A stretch of DNA of 6,735 nt. Source: an uncultured Prevotellaceae bacterium. Its GTDB lineage: Bacteria; Bacteroidota; Bacteroidia; Bacteroidales; Bacteroidaceae. The stretch spans positions 1-6,735 of the forward strand of contig CAMJIA010000075.1 in NCBI GenBank assembly GCA_946405695.1, read 5' to 3'. The notes below the pieces were generated by a model that saw only the letters and a list, made by a program, of their open reading frames with translations, was not told the origin of the DNA and did not search any database. The position numbers and the translations under genes were made by a program. Positions within the stretch are counted from its first letter, which is position 1. Each line of letters starts with the position of its first letter. Below are positions 1 to 5,802 of the stretch, one piece after another.

Positions 1-277
1 GATTAAACGACTGGAAGATAAAACCTATCATCCGGTTGCGGTAGTCGGCCGCTTTGCGCTCTGAGAGGTTCCAGATGGGCACACCAGCCAGCTCGTAGGT
101 TCCCGAGTCGTAGTTGTCGAGGATTCCAAGGATGTTCAGCAGTGTTGACTTGCCTGAACCCGAGGCACCCATGATGGAAACAAACTCACCTTTCGCAATG
201 TCGAGGCTGATACCTTTCAACACGTGGAGTGGCTGAGCACCGAAATAGGTTTTGTTGATGTCTTGTAGATGTATCAT
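1..277 (-). CDS. ABC transporter ATP-binding protein, MacB/LolD type (3' part missing)
   Basis: This is the first 92 codons of an ABC ATPase; the rest lies beyond the left edge. The start is the ATG at 277-275 and there is no stop before position 1. The Walker A motif GASGSGKST is at residues 37-45, followed by LLNILGILD, and the Q-loop is in FIFQSFN (Q89). The segment between them (SGTYELAGVPIWNLS) is typical of the MacB/LolD/FtsE group, whose ATPases drive FtsX/MacB-like permeases. These act in lipoprotein release, macrolide or peptide efflux, or cell-envelope stress, usually with permease and membrane-fusion genes next to them; here those would lie to the left. The gene has its own promoter and is probably transcribed separately from the GntR/ABC operon upstream. 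The exact substrate cannot be told from this fragment. Confidence 0.93.
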   Translation of the reverse strand, partial: MIHLQDINKTYFGAQPLHVLKGISLDIAKGEFVSIMGASGSGKSTLLNILGILDNYDSGTYELAGVPIWNLSERKAADYRNRMIGFIFQSFN

Positions 278-318
278 AAAAACAAACTTTTTACCTTAGT
301 TCTGTACGTTTGACGAGG

Positions 319-350
319 CAAAGGTACAAAAAGTTGCATCATTTCCCAAA
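319..350 (-). promoter_or_regulatory. Bacteroidetes-type promoter of the MacB/LolD-like ATPase gene
   Basis: Read on the minus strand, a -33 box TTTG (350-347) is followed after exactly 20 bases by a -7 box TACCTTTG (326-319). This matches the TTTG-N19/20-TAnnTTTG pattern of the primary sigma factor in Bacteroidetes. Transcription would start near 312, giving a leader of about 35 bases before the ATG at 277. The -33 box lies inside a perfect palindrome (344-359). Confidence 0.75.
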
Positions 351-359
351 TATTTGGGA
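344..359. promoter_or_regulatory. 16-bp perfect palindrome over the -33 box; possible operator
   Basis: TCCCAAATATTTGGGA is its own reverse complement with no mismatch, and it contains the -33 TTTG of the minus-strand promoter. A second perfect palindrome, CACAAATTTGTG, lies at 367-378. The two centres (351.5 and 372.5) are 21 bases apart, about two helical turns. Both are consistent with a dimeric regulator bound at and upstream of the promoter, but no regulator can be assigned. As RNA the 16-mer could form only a 6-bp stem with a 4-base loop and no adjacent U-run, so a terminator is less likely. Confidence 0.4.
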
Positions 360-366
360 TAATTTG

Positions 367-378
367 CACAAATTTGTG
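367..378. repeat. 12-bp perfect palindrome CACAAATTTGTG
   Basis: This palindrome sits between the end of the GntR gene (400) and the promoter of the next minus-strand gene. It has no sequence relation to the GTACTA-type operator at 3355-3378. It is AT-rich and short, so it could be chance. Its two-turn spacing from the palindrome at 344-359 is the reason for listing it. Confidence 0.3.
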
Positions 379-399
379 ATGAATGGATGGAAATCGTAA

Positions 400-759
400 T
401 CATACGGACAACTTTTTATAGGCTTCTGCCACATCATCGATTGTGATGTCGAGCAGCTGCATCTGACGGAAGAGCTCTGGCAGACGCTCCTTCATGAACT
501 CCTTTTTGCGAGCCTTCAGGATCTGTTTCTTGGCGCCCTTGGTCACAAAGTAGCCCAGACCACGCTTGTTGTAGATAATCTCTTCGCGTGCCAACTGCTC
601 GTAAGCCTTCACTGCCGTATTGGTGTTCACCTCGAGCAGCACACTGTACTCTCGGACTGACGGAATCCTGTCGTCGTCCTGATACTTGCCTGCAAGTATC
701 TCATCGCAGAGGCGGTCTGCCATCTGGATGTAGATGGGTTTATCGTTTGAGAATGTCAT
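400..759 (-). CDS. GntR-family transcriptional regulator, YtrA subfamily
   Basis: This 119-residue DNA-binding protein probably represses its own operon. Residues 8-75 form a GntR winged helix: PIYIQMADRL (8-17), the recognition-helix region PSVRE (33-37), VNTNTAVKAYEQL (44-56), and the wing RGLGYFV (66-72). Only about 45 mostly helical residues follow (77-118). There is therefore no FadR- or UTRA-type ligand domain and no MocR aminotransferase domain; the short tail is the mark of the YtrA subfamily, whose members usually sit beside ABC transporter genes, as here. It is the last gene of a four-gene operon, and its start overlaps the end of the upstream membrane-protein gene by 20 bases, which suggests translational coupling. 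The likely binding site is the inverted repeat at 3355-3378 in the operon promoter. The inducing signal is unknown. Confidence 0.92.
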   Translation of the reverse strand: MTFSNDKPIYIQMADRLCDEILAGKYQDDDRIPSVREYSVLLEVNTNTAVKAYEQLAREEIIYNKRGLGYFVTKGAKKQILKARKKEFMKERLPELFRQMQLLDITIDDVAEAYKKLSV

Positions 760-1663
760 AATTAAACCACTTGTTTGTTATTAACTGAAAACCTTTGAAG
801 ATATGGAACGATGCCCAGTAATTGAATATCGTGAAGAGAGGAAGTACCACCATCAGCACGTAAGCCATCACATTGACAGCATTCATTACGTACTTGTCGC
901 CATCCCAGACCGTCTGAAACACGCTGAGATTGAAATGACTGAGTGTCCACATGTAGAGCGACATGATCGTCATCCAGAGAGCGCCTGAGATGATGAATGC
1001 ATACTTGCGAAGCAGCGTACCAACCAGCATAAAGAACGAGTGAGTCCATACGGCCATGATCACAGCGATCATGAAACTTGCCCACTGATACCAATCCCAG
1101 TAAATACCACTGCTCCACACAGTGATCAGACGAGGGATCATCTGCGAGAAGAGACTGGGCACTGTCGAAGTCCACAGATAATAGGTCTGATCCACGCCGT
1201 TGAAATTGAACACCTCGCAAGCGGTAAAGCTGGGATCATTTGAGGCCATTGCCCATATCCATAGACTGGCCATGCGGAGGCAGTCGCCCAGGATATAACC
1301 CACGATGGCACACAATCCGCAAACCACAACAATATAGACCATCAGCGCCAGATACTTCTCCAGATTGGTGGCAGGGATCATGAGGAAAGTGCCTCGCTGC
1401 TGCTTGGTACCAATGCTGGTAAAGTTCGTAAAGGCTGCAGTGGCAATGATAAGCAATGCAAACGGCATGAGGAATGACCCAAAGTCGGCACACCGCTGGA
1501 TATAAGGAACGATCGCTTGGAACGAACCAAAGATGAAGGATATCAACTGTAACAGGAATATTGAGAATGCCACGCCTACTGTGAATCCCATCAAACTCAC
1601 GCGATTCACGCTGATGAGCCAGCGCAGCACCTTGCCACATCTATTGAAACTAAAACTATTCAT
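740..1663 (-). CDS. Polytopic membrane protein, probable ABC-2-like permease subunit (second of a pair)
   Basis: This 307-residue protein has about six hydrophobic segments, roughly at 24-46, 62-82, 105-127, 194-218, 221-242 and 265-288. It has no recognisable catalytic motif. It shares four blocks with the product of 1683-2474: FSFNRxxKVxxW near the N-terminus (4-15), PATNLEKYL (97-105), WTHSFFMLVGTLLR (206-219) and FNYWASF (280-286). The two are paralogues. Their place between an ABC ATPase gene and a YtrA-type regulator gene makes them the likely membrane half of the transporter, probably as a heterodimer. Compared with its partner it has extra sequence between the third and fourth membrane segments (about 130-192). 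The leader is A-rich with no clear Shine-Dalgarno sequence. The substrate is unknown; export of a peptide or response to envelope stress would fit the context but is inference. Confidence 0.82.
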   Translation of the reverse strand: MNSFSFNRCGKVLRWLISVNRVSLMGFTVGVAFSIFLLQLISFIFGSFQAIVPYIQRCADFGSFLMPFALLIIATAAFTNFTSIGTKQQRGTFLMIPATNLEKYLALMVYIVVVCGLCAIVGYILGDCLRMASLWIWAMASNDPSFTACEVFNFNGVDQTYYLWTSTVPSLFSQMIPRLITVWSSGIYWDWYQWASFMIAVIMAVWTHSFFMLVGTLLRKYAFIISGALWMTIMSLYMWTLSHFNLSVFQTVWDGDKYVMNAVNVMAYVLMVVLPLFTIFNYWASFHIFKGFQLITNKWFNYDILKR

Positions 1664-1682
1664 TGTTTTACTTTTTTATTTT

Positions 1683-2474
1683 TTATAGGTTTACCAATTT
1701 ACCAATCACCTGCTGACGACAGAAGAGTCTGTACGACATCCAGAAGTTGAACACTATCAGCAGTATCACCATGACTACATTGACTATAAACTTGTTGGTT
1801 TCGGTTTGAATCTCCAAGCTCCGATTCCCCATCAGGGAGTTGATGACAACCTGCAGAATCACCAGCAATATGATGATGATCGTGGTGGGAATCCAATTAT
1901 ACTTATGCGAACGGAAGAACGTAGCACCAAGGGCATAGAGCGAATGCATCCAGACGATGACGAGTATCAGTACAGAGACAAATCCACTACGAAGTTCTTC
2001 TGGCATCTTATTCCACGTATTACTAATCATCTTCACAAACTCTATAGTGACGAAAGCAACATTGGCGTGACCCAGGAGCGCATTGACGATATACTGCACC
2101 AGATCGGCTGCGAAGATGGCCACCAGATGAAGCGGCAACAGAATGAGCCACGAGGCATAGCGTACCAGATACTTCTCGAGGTTCGAGGCCGGCAACAACA
2201 GAAGTGCCTGCATATCGTGCTTGCCTTCCATGCTGTAGAACATAAACGAGGAGCCCAGGATAACCGTCACAAGCAGCGATACAATCACCGAGATAGAGCA
2301 AGCCACATTGAAGGCTTCGTTGCCATTCATCTTGACCTCAGCTATGGTGAAGAACAAGAACACCAACAGTATAATGACGAATGTCTGCAGGAACGACTTC
2401 AGATGATACTTCTTGTCGTTTGTCAGCGACCATTGTGCCACCTTTACGAATCTATTAAAACTAAACTGTATCAT
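1683..2474 (-). CDS. Polytopic membrane protein, probable ABC-2-like permease subunit (first of a pair)
   Basis: This 263-residue protein has about six hydrophobic segments, roughly at 30-47, 58-80, 104-127, 164-187, 194-212 and 229-251. It carries the same conserved blocks as its neighbour: FSFNR (4-8), PASNLEKYL (95-103), WMHSLYALGATFFR (175-188) and FNFWMSY (242-248). The start ATG overlaps the stop of the upstream ATPase gene as ATGA (2474-2471), so the two are translationally coupled and probably made in matched amounts. The next gene follows after 19 A-rich bases. I recognise this as the kind of Bacteroidetes membrane protein found beside YtrA-type regulators and ABC ATPases, but I cannot name a characterised homologue. 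It could instead be a non-transporting partner of the ATPase. Confidence 0.82.
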   Translation of the reverse strand: MIQFSFNRFVKVAQWSLTNDKKYHLKSFLQTFVIILLVFLFFTIAEVKMNGNEAFNVACSISVIVSLLVTVILGSSFMFYSMEGKHDMQALLLLPASNLEKYLVRYASWLILLPLHLVAIFAADLVQYIVNALLGHANVAFVTIEFVKMISNTWNKMPEELRSGFVSVLILVIVWMHSLYALGATFFRSHKYNWIPTTIIIILLVILQVVINSLMGNRSLEIQTETNKFIVNVVMVILLIVFNFWMSYRLFCRQQVIGKLVNL

Positions 2475-3286
2475 ATCTTTCCCTGGGTTACGGCGTTAAA
2501 AAGCAATTCGAGGTTCACCTGCGTCTCAGCACTATTGGTCTTGCGAGGTGCAATCACAGCATTGCCTTGGAGTGAAGGCTCAGCATAAAGGGCGTCGTCC
2601 ATATCGTCGGGCGTGCGATACTCGAAGGTGTATTTCTCCTGAATGTCAGCCACTGAGGCATCGAGCAACAGCTTCTGCTGCGAGAGGATCATGATATGAT
2701 CGAGCAGCGACTCCACATCGTGCACCTGATGGGTAGAGATAATCAGCGTGCGCTCCTCCGTCATATACTGGGCCACCACCTTGCGGAACTGGCTCTTCGA
2801 CGGAATATCGAGACCATTCGTAGGCTCGTCCATCAACAGCAGTTTGGTACCAGTGGCCAGTGCGAAGGCCATAAACACCTTTTTCTTCTGACCCATCGAG
2901 AGGGCGTTCAACTTCAGATTTGTCGAAAGCTCAAAGTCCTTCAGACAATTCTCGAGCACCTCCATATTAAACATGGGATAGAAGGGACGGTTGATCTTCA
3001 CATACTCATCGAGCGACATGGCGGGGAGATCAAACTCCTCTGGCACGATGAATATCTCGCTCAGTGTCTCAGGCTTGCGCTTGCAGGTCTCGATGCCATC
3101 GAAACACACCGTACCCTTCTTCGGACGAAGCAGACCACTGATCAGATACAAGAGTGTTGATTTGCCTGTGCCGTTCTTACCCAGCAGACCATAGATGTTG
3201 TTCTCCTCCAGTCTCAGACTGAAATCATCGAATACCAGGTCCTTCTGACCTGCATACTTAAAACTGATGTTGTTTACCTCAATCAT
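2471..3286 (-). CDS. ABC transporter ATP-binding protein of the YtrA-regulated operon
   Basis: This 271-residue cytoplasmic nucleotide-binding subunit is expected to power the two membrane proteins encoded directly downstream. Walker A is GKNGTGKST (36-44), the signature is LSMGQKKKV (129-137), Walker B plus D-loop is LLLMDEPTNGLD (149-160), and the switch histidine is H186 in STHQ. About 55 residues follow the core (215-271), similar to the C-terminal extension of ABC-2 and antibiotic-exporter ATPases. Two oddities: the usual Q-loop glutamine appears to be Glu (VPEEF, 81-85, where most relatives have PQ), and the signature has Met instead of the first Gly of LSGGQ. It is the first gene of the operon. 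The start ATG at 3286 follows an A-rich leader that contains an 8-bp repeat array. Confidence 0.94.
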   Translation of the reverse strand: MIEVNNISFKYAGQKDLVFDDFSLRLEENNIYGLLGKNGTGKSTLLYLISGLLRPKKGTVCFDGIETCKRKPETLSEIFIVPEEFDLPAMSLDEYVKINRPFYPMFNMEVLENCLKDFELSTNLKLNALSMGQKKKVFMAFALATGTKLLLMDEPTNGLDIPSKSQFRKVVAQYMTEERTLIISTHQVHDVESLLDHIMILSQQKLLLDASVADIQEKYTFEYRTPDDMDDALYAEPSLQGNAVIAPRKTNSAETQVNLELLFNAVTQGKI

Positions 3287-3303
3287 AACCTTTTTTATTT
3301 TTG

Positions 3304-3335
3304 ATTTTTACTATTTTACCTTCTTACTATTTTAC
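3304..3335 (-). repeat. Four-unit 8-bp tandem repeat in the 5' leader of the ABC operon
   Basis: Read in the direction of transcription there are four contiguous 8-base units starting with GTAA: units one and three are GTAAAATA, unit two GTAAGAAG and unit four GTAAAAAT. The array ends 17 bases before the ATG at 3286, and an A-rich run follows. Unit length, copy number, strand sense and sequence match the array at 6372-6403. It may serve as an unstructured A-rich translation-initiation region, or as a slippage-prone spacer. Confidence 0.6.
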
Positions 3336-3354
3336 TTTTAAATTCTTCTGTTAT

Positions 3355-3378
3355 AGTGTACTACTTGAATAGTACACT
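3355..3378. promoter_or_regulatory. Probable operator for the YtrA-type GntR repressor
   Basis: A perfect inverted repeat with 9-base arms, AGTGTACTA and TAGTACACT, is separated by CTTGAA. It begins one base downstream of the -7 box (3380-3387, minus strand) and covers the expected transcription start, so a bound dimer would block initiation. The AGTGTA...TACACT half-sites resemble the inverted repeat I recall for Bacillus subtilis YtrA; this is from memory and not checked. The gene for a YtrA-type regulator is the last gene of the operon this promoter drives, which supports autoregulation. Confidence 0.75.
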
Positions 3379-3379
3379 G

Positions 3380-3411
3380 CAAAAGTAAGACTATTATCAA
3401 TATCCTCCAAA
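3380..3411 (-). promoter_or_regulatory. Promoter of the ABC-ABC-GntR operon
   Basis: On the minus strand, -33 TTTG (3411-3408) and -7 TACTTTTG (3387-3380) are separated by 20 bases, the Bacteroidetes housekeeping pattern and the same spacing as in the promoter at 319-350. Transcription would start near 3373, inside the inverted repeat 3355-3378, leaving a leader of roughly 85-90 bases. The -33 box lies in a small inverted repeat (3406-3420). Confidence 0.78.
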
Positions 3412-3420
3412 CTTTTTGGA
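3406..3420. repeat. Inverted repeat TCCAAA-CTT-TTTGGA around the -33 box
   Basis: Six-base perfect arms with a three-base spacer contain the -33 TTTG of the operon promoter. The other strong promoter in this window also has its -33 box in a palindrome of similar wording (TCCCAAA...TTTGGGA, 344-359). A further 6-bp inverted repeat, AAGAAA-N7-TTTCTT, lies next to it at 3420-3438. No binding protein can be assigned. Confidence 0.35.
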
Positions 3421-3455
3421 AGAAATCTTTTGTTTCTTAACACTATTTAAGGAAA

Positions 3456-3494
3456 CGCCCTCGTGCGTACATTATATACTATTGCGTACGAGCG
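3456..3494 (-). terminator. Imperfect hairpin downstream of the HExxH-CPBP gene; possible terminator
   Basis: In minus-strand RNA, CGCUCGU (from 3494-3488) can pair with ACGAGGGCG (from 3464-3456) with a two-base bulge, and UUUCCUU follows. The site starts about 10 bases past the stop codon at 3504 and precedes the next promoter, which is where a terminator is expected. The U-run is poor and the stem imperfect, so the call is weak. The loop region also holds a 7-bp direct repeat TGCGTAC (3464-3470 and 3483-3489). Confidence 0.3.
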
Positions 3495-3503
3495 ACGTAG
3501 GCC

Positions 3504-4793
3504 TTACATTTGCAACAGCAAACGGGTAATGCCCACCACTTCGAAAAATAGGGCGATACCAAGGTGAATAATGATACCTCCCCACAGATGACGAGTGCGC
3601 CAGGCAAGTGCACCAAGTATATAACCTCCGACCACTGACGAACACAGTTCAAGATCTGGTTTGCCGAGGTGTATGCACATATACGTCAATGCCATCGGCA
3701 ATACGGCCCTACACCCAAGCCATCGTGCCACACCTATTACCATAGCACCTCTGAACATCCCTTCGACACCAATATAGTCGAAAGCATAAAACGATTCGAA
3801 CAGTCCTATCAGTTGCCATCGCTCCCACCCCATGGCACCATCGTAGAAGTCGATGTGCATCTTCGGGTAATAGCTCAGGAACTGAGGGGTAAACGATACG
3901 AAGAGGAACATGGGTACCAACAAGACGAAGATGAGGGCATAGACACGCAGATACTTGCCAGAACGCTTCAGACCATAAAGACCAAAGCGCCCCTCTGCCA
4001 GTTTACGGAACACGCAGAGCATCAGCACGATAAAGACAGATCGGAACAAGTACGAACCCACCAGTCGCAAGTAGTTCTTGTCCTTGATGGTCACCCCATA
4101 TTCATCAGCCCATCGCACGTAATCATAAAAGCCCTGACCTGCCCCGTCGATGGCAAGCAGAATAATGGGGAACACCCACACCTGCCATCGCCTTAAGCGC
4201 CACAGTTCCTGATGCATGGCCAACGAGGGTATCAGCACCAGGAAATAGACCATGATATAGATAAGGGGCACCCATAGCATCGAAGTCCCGTTGTCGAAAG
4301 TAGGCGCCATGATGATGTCGTAGAAGTAGAACTTCACCTGAGCAACGACAATCAGTACGGCCAACGCCAGTGCGAACAGGTATTTCGCCCAGAGGAAATC
4401 TTTCCTGACGAACGCGACTAAATCGCCAAAAAAGCATCCGATCTCATGCAGCAAAGAGCCCTTGGGCACAAACAGATACCACCAGGCAAAGTGCTTCCTG
4501 TGTTGACGATAGGCCAAGTCGCTCTCCATCTTGTAAGCCTCACGCTCAAAATACAGGTCGTAATAGGCTTTCATCACGTTGCGACACTTGAGATAGCGCC
4601 AGAGCCACTCGATGCTATACCACAGCATGAACCCCAGAAACAGCATTTCGCGTTGCTGCAAGGTGTGGATGTATTCGTGGTTCTTATCCACCTCACTCAA
4701 CCGTCCCTTGTCGCTCCTGCAAAAAATGATTCCGAAGATATTGGTAGCTAAAAAACTGCCGAACGGGAAATATTTATTATAGATTACTTTCAT
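3504..4793 (-). CDS. Membrane protein with N-terminal HExxH segment and C-terminal degenerate CPBP (CAAX-protease-like) domain
   Basis: This is a 429-residue membrane protein. The N-terminal part (1-105) has HEYIH at 39-43, the zinc-metalloprotease pattern, followed by a hydrophobic helix (50-67) and FEREAY (82-87), whose Glu could be a third zinc ligand. I have seen this HExxH...EREAY arrangement in small Bacteroidetes proteins but cannot name a characterised member. From about 137 on there are eight or nine hydrophobic segments. The last third resembles the CPBP/Abi family of intramembrane proteases (Rce1-like), with a relic of each motif: VEGMFR (343-348) for EExxxR, YMCIH (371-375) for FxxxH, and HLGIA (410-414) for HxxxN. 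The first Glu is Val and the final Asn is Ala, so that site may be inactive. The gene follows nadK after 17 bases, probably in one transcript. The substrate is unknown. Confidence 0.85.
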   Translation of the reverse strand: MKVIYNKYFPFGSFLATNIFGIIFCRSDKGRLSEVDKNHEYIHTLQQREMLFLGFMLWYSIEWLWRYLKCRNVMKAYYDLYFEREAYKMESDLAYRQHRKHFAWWYLFVPKGSLLHEIGCFFGDLVAFVRKDFLWAKYLFALALAVLIVVAQVKFYFYDIIMAPTFDNGTSMLWVPLIYIMVYFLVLIPSLAMHQELWRLRRWQVWVFPIILLAIDGAGQGFYDYVRWADEYGVTIKDKNYLRLVGSYLFRSVFIVLMLCVFRKLAEGRFGLYGLKRSGKYLRVYALIFVLLVPMFLFVSFTPQFLSYYPKMHIDFYDGAMGWERWQLIGLFESFYAFDYIGVEGMFRGAMVIGVARWLGCRAVLPMALTYMCIHLGKPDLELCSSVVGGYILGALAWRTRHLWGGIIIHLGIALFFEVVGITRLLLQM

Positions 4794-4810
4794 CTATCTT
4801 TCAGACACGA

Positions 4811-5695
4811 CTATCGCTGGTCGGCACCCCACATCATTTTCTCGCGAAGGGAGTCGAAGTAGCGATGCTCTGCACGCTTCACCACGTTGATGTCGTAGGG
4901 GGCACGACGGAGGGTGATCTTCGTACCCTCCTTGCACTTCTCCGAGCGACCGTCGATGGCCACTAAGAAGTTATGGCTACGACTCTCCACGTCGAGTTCT
5001 ATCACAGCAGAGTCGGGTATCACGATGGGGCGCACGTTCAGCGAGTGAGGAGCCACAGCCGTCATCGAGAACACCTTCGTACCAGGTACAATGATCGGAC
5101 CACCATTCGACAAGGAATAAGCCGTAGAACCCGTAGGCGTCGAGATCACCAGTCCGTCAGCCTGATAAGTGTTCAGATACTGTCCGTTAATGCTGGCACG
5201 AACAGAGATCATCGAAGCCGTATCGCGCTTCAGGATGGCCACCTCGTTGAGAGCGCAATTGTAACCCTCAAGCGCCTCTGCATCAGTTTCCACCTTGATC
5301 AACGCACGCGACTGAATGGCGAAATCATCGTTGTAAAGCGCCTCCAGATTGTGCTCAATGTTTTCAGGACTGATGTCCGAGAGGAAACCCAGGCGCCCCA
5401 TGTTCACACCAAGGATGGGGATATTCTTCTCGCGCACACGACTGGCTGCCTTCAAAAACGTACCGTCGCCACCCATCGAAATAACGAAGTCGGCATCGAA
5501 TTCGTTGCCATAGAACACGTTGTCGGCCTTCACATTGATTTGCAGGTCGTCTTTCAGAAAATCATAGTACTCAGCATCGACATACAACTCAGCGCCAAGC
5601 TCTGAGAGTGTCGATAACACTTTCTGAATCGAAGCAGACTTATTCGTCTGGTAGATGTTGCCGAAAAGGGCGAATCTCAGTTTACGGTGCTCCAT
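4811..5695 (-). CDS. nadK: NAD kinase
   Basis: This enzyme phosphorylates NAD to NADP using ATP in the cytoplasm and sets the NADPH supply. The protein is 294 residues, normal for the family. It has the GGDGTF motif (75-80), NMGRLGFLSDI (98-108), the NE pair in LNEVAIL (149-155), the glycine-rich GLVISTPTGSTAYSLSNGGP segment (181-200), and a C-terminal AIDGR (246-250). The start chosen is the ATG at 5695 (MEHRKLRFALFGN), because NAD kinases begin close to this strand. The frame stays open 17 codons further, to 5746, but that stretch would encode a hydrophobic tail and lies upstream of the likely -7 box. The HExxH-CPBP gene follows after 17 bases, and a DJ-1-like gene diverges on the other side. 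Confidence 0.97.
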   Translation of the reverse strand: MEHRKLRFALFGNIYQTNKSASIQKVLSTLSELGAELYVDAEYYDFLKDDLQINVKADNVFYGNEFDADFVISMGGDGTFLKAASRVREKNIPILGVNMGRLGFLSDISPENIEHNLEALYNDDFAIQSRALIKVETDAEALEGYNCALNEVAILKRDTASMISVRASINGQYLNTYQADGLVISTPTGSTAYSLSNGGPIIVPGTKVFSMTAVAPHSLNVRPIVIPDSAVIELDVESRSHNFLVAIDGRSEKCKEGTKITLRRAPYDINVVKRAEHRYFDSLREKMMWGADQR

Positions 5696-5714
5696 ATTTT
5701 TGCTTTTATGGCTG

Positions 5715-5722
5715 CAAAAATA
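5715..5722 (-). promoter_or_regulatory. nadK: Probable -7 box of the nadK promoter
   Basis: TATTTTTG on the minus strand fits TAnnTTTG and would start transcription near 5708, about a dozen bases before the ATG at 5695. No TTTG is visible 19-21 bases upstream, so the -33 part is weak or absent. It supports the shorter nadK start. Confidence 0.45.
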
Positions 5723-5765
5723 CAAAAAAAGAGTAATAATCAGCATATTATCGCAGTTTTTTTGT

Positions 5766-5773
5766 TATCTTTG
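5766..5773 (+). promoter_or_regulatory. Probable -7 box of the DJ-1/PfpI-ispD promoter
   Basis: TATCTTTG fits the Bacteroidetes -7 consensus, placing the transcription start near 5780 and leaving an A-rich leader of about 20 bases before the ATG at 5803. There is no clear TTTG at the -33 position. It is divergent from the nadK -7 box, with 43 bases between the two. Confidence 0.55.
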
Positions 5774-5802
5774 CAAACAGAAAACCCTAAAAATTGAAGA
5801 TT

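Noticed and set aside
344..359. Palindrome as a bidirectional terminator for the GntR operon
   Set aside because: The RNA stem would be only six base pairs, mostly A-U, without a following U-run, and it overlaps the -33 box of the next promoter. An operator is more likely.
1806..2588. 260-codon plus-strand open frame opposite the first membrane-protein gene
   Set aside because: It lies wholly antisense to a well-supported gene and across the ATPase junction. Its product is rich in His, Gln and Arg with no recognisable domain, the usual mirror of a biased-codon gene.
2696..3160. 154-codon plus-strand open frame opposite the ABC ATPase
   Set aside because: It is the antisense of Walker and signature regions, with no promoter or family match.
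3426..3503. Possible small RNA or short gene in the 217-base gap 3287-3503
   Set aside because: No frame with a credible start and length was seen. The gap is explained by leader repeat, operator, promoter and a weak hairpin.
3669..4437. Open frames on both strands inside the HExxH-CPBP gene
   Set aside because: The gene in the main frame has coherent membrane segments and motifs. The others have low-plausibility composition and no leader.
4973..5605. 210-codon plus-strand open frame opposite nadK
   Set aside because: It is antisense to a strongly conserved enzyme, has no family likeness, and its His/Arg-rich composition is that of a shadow frame.
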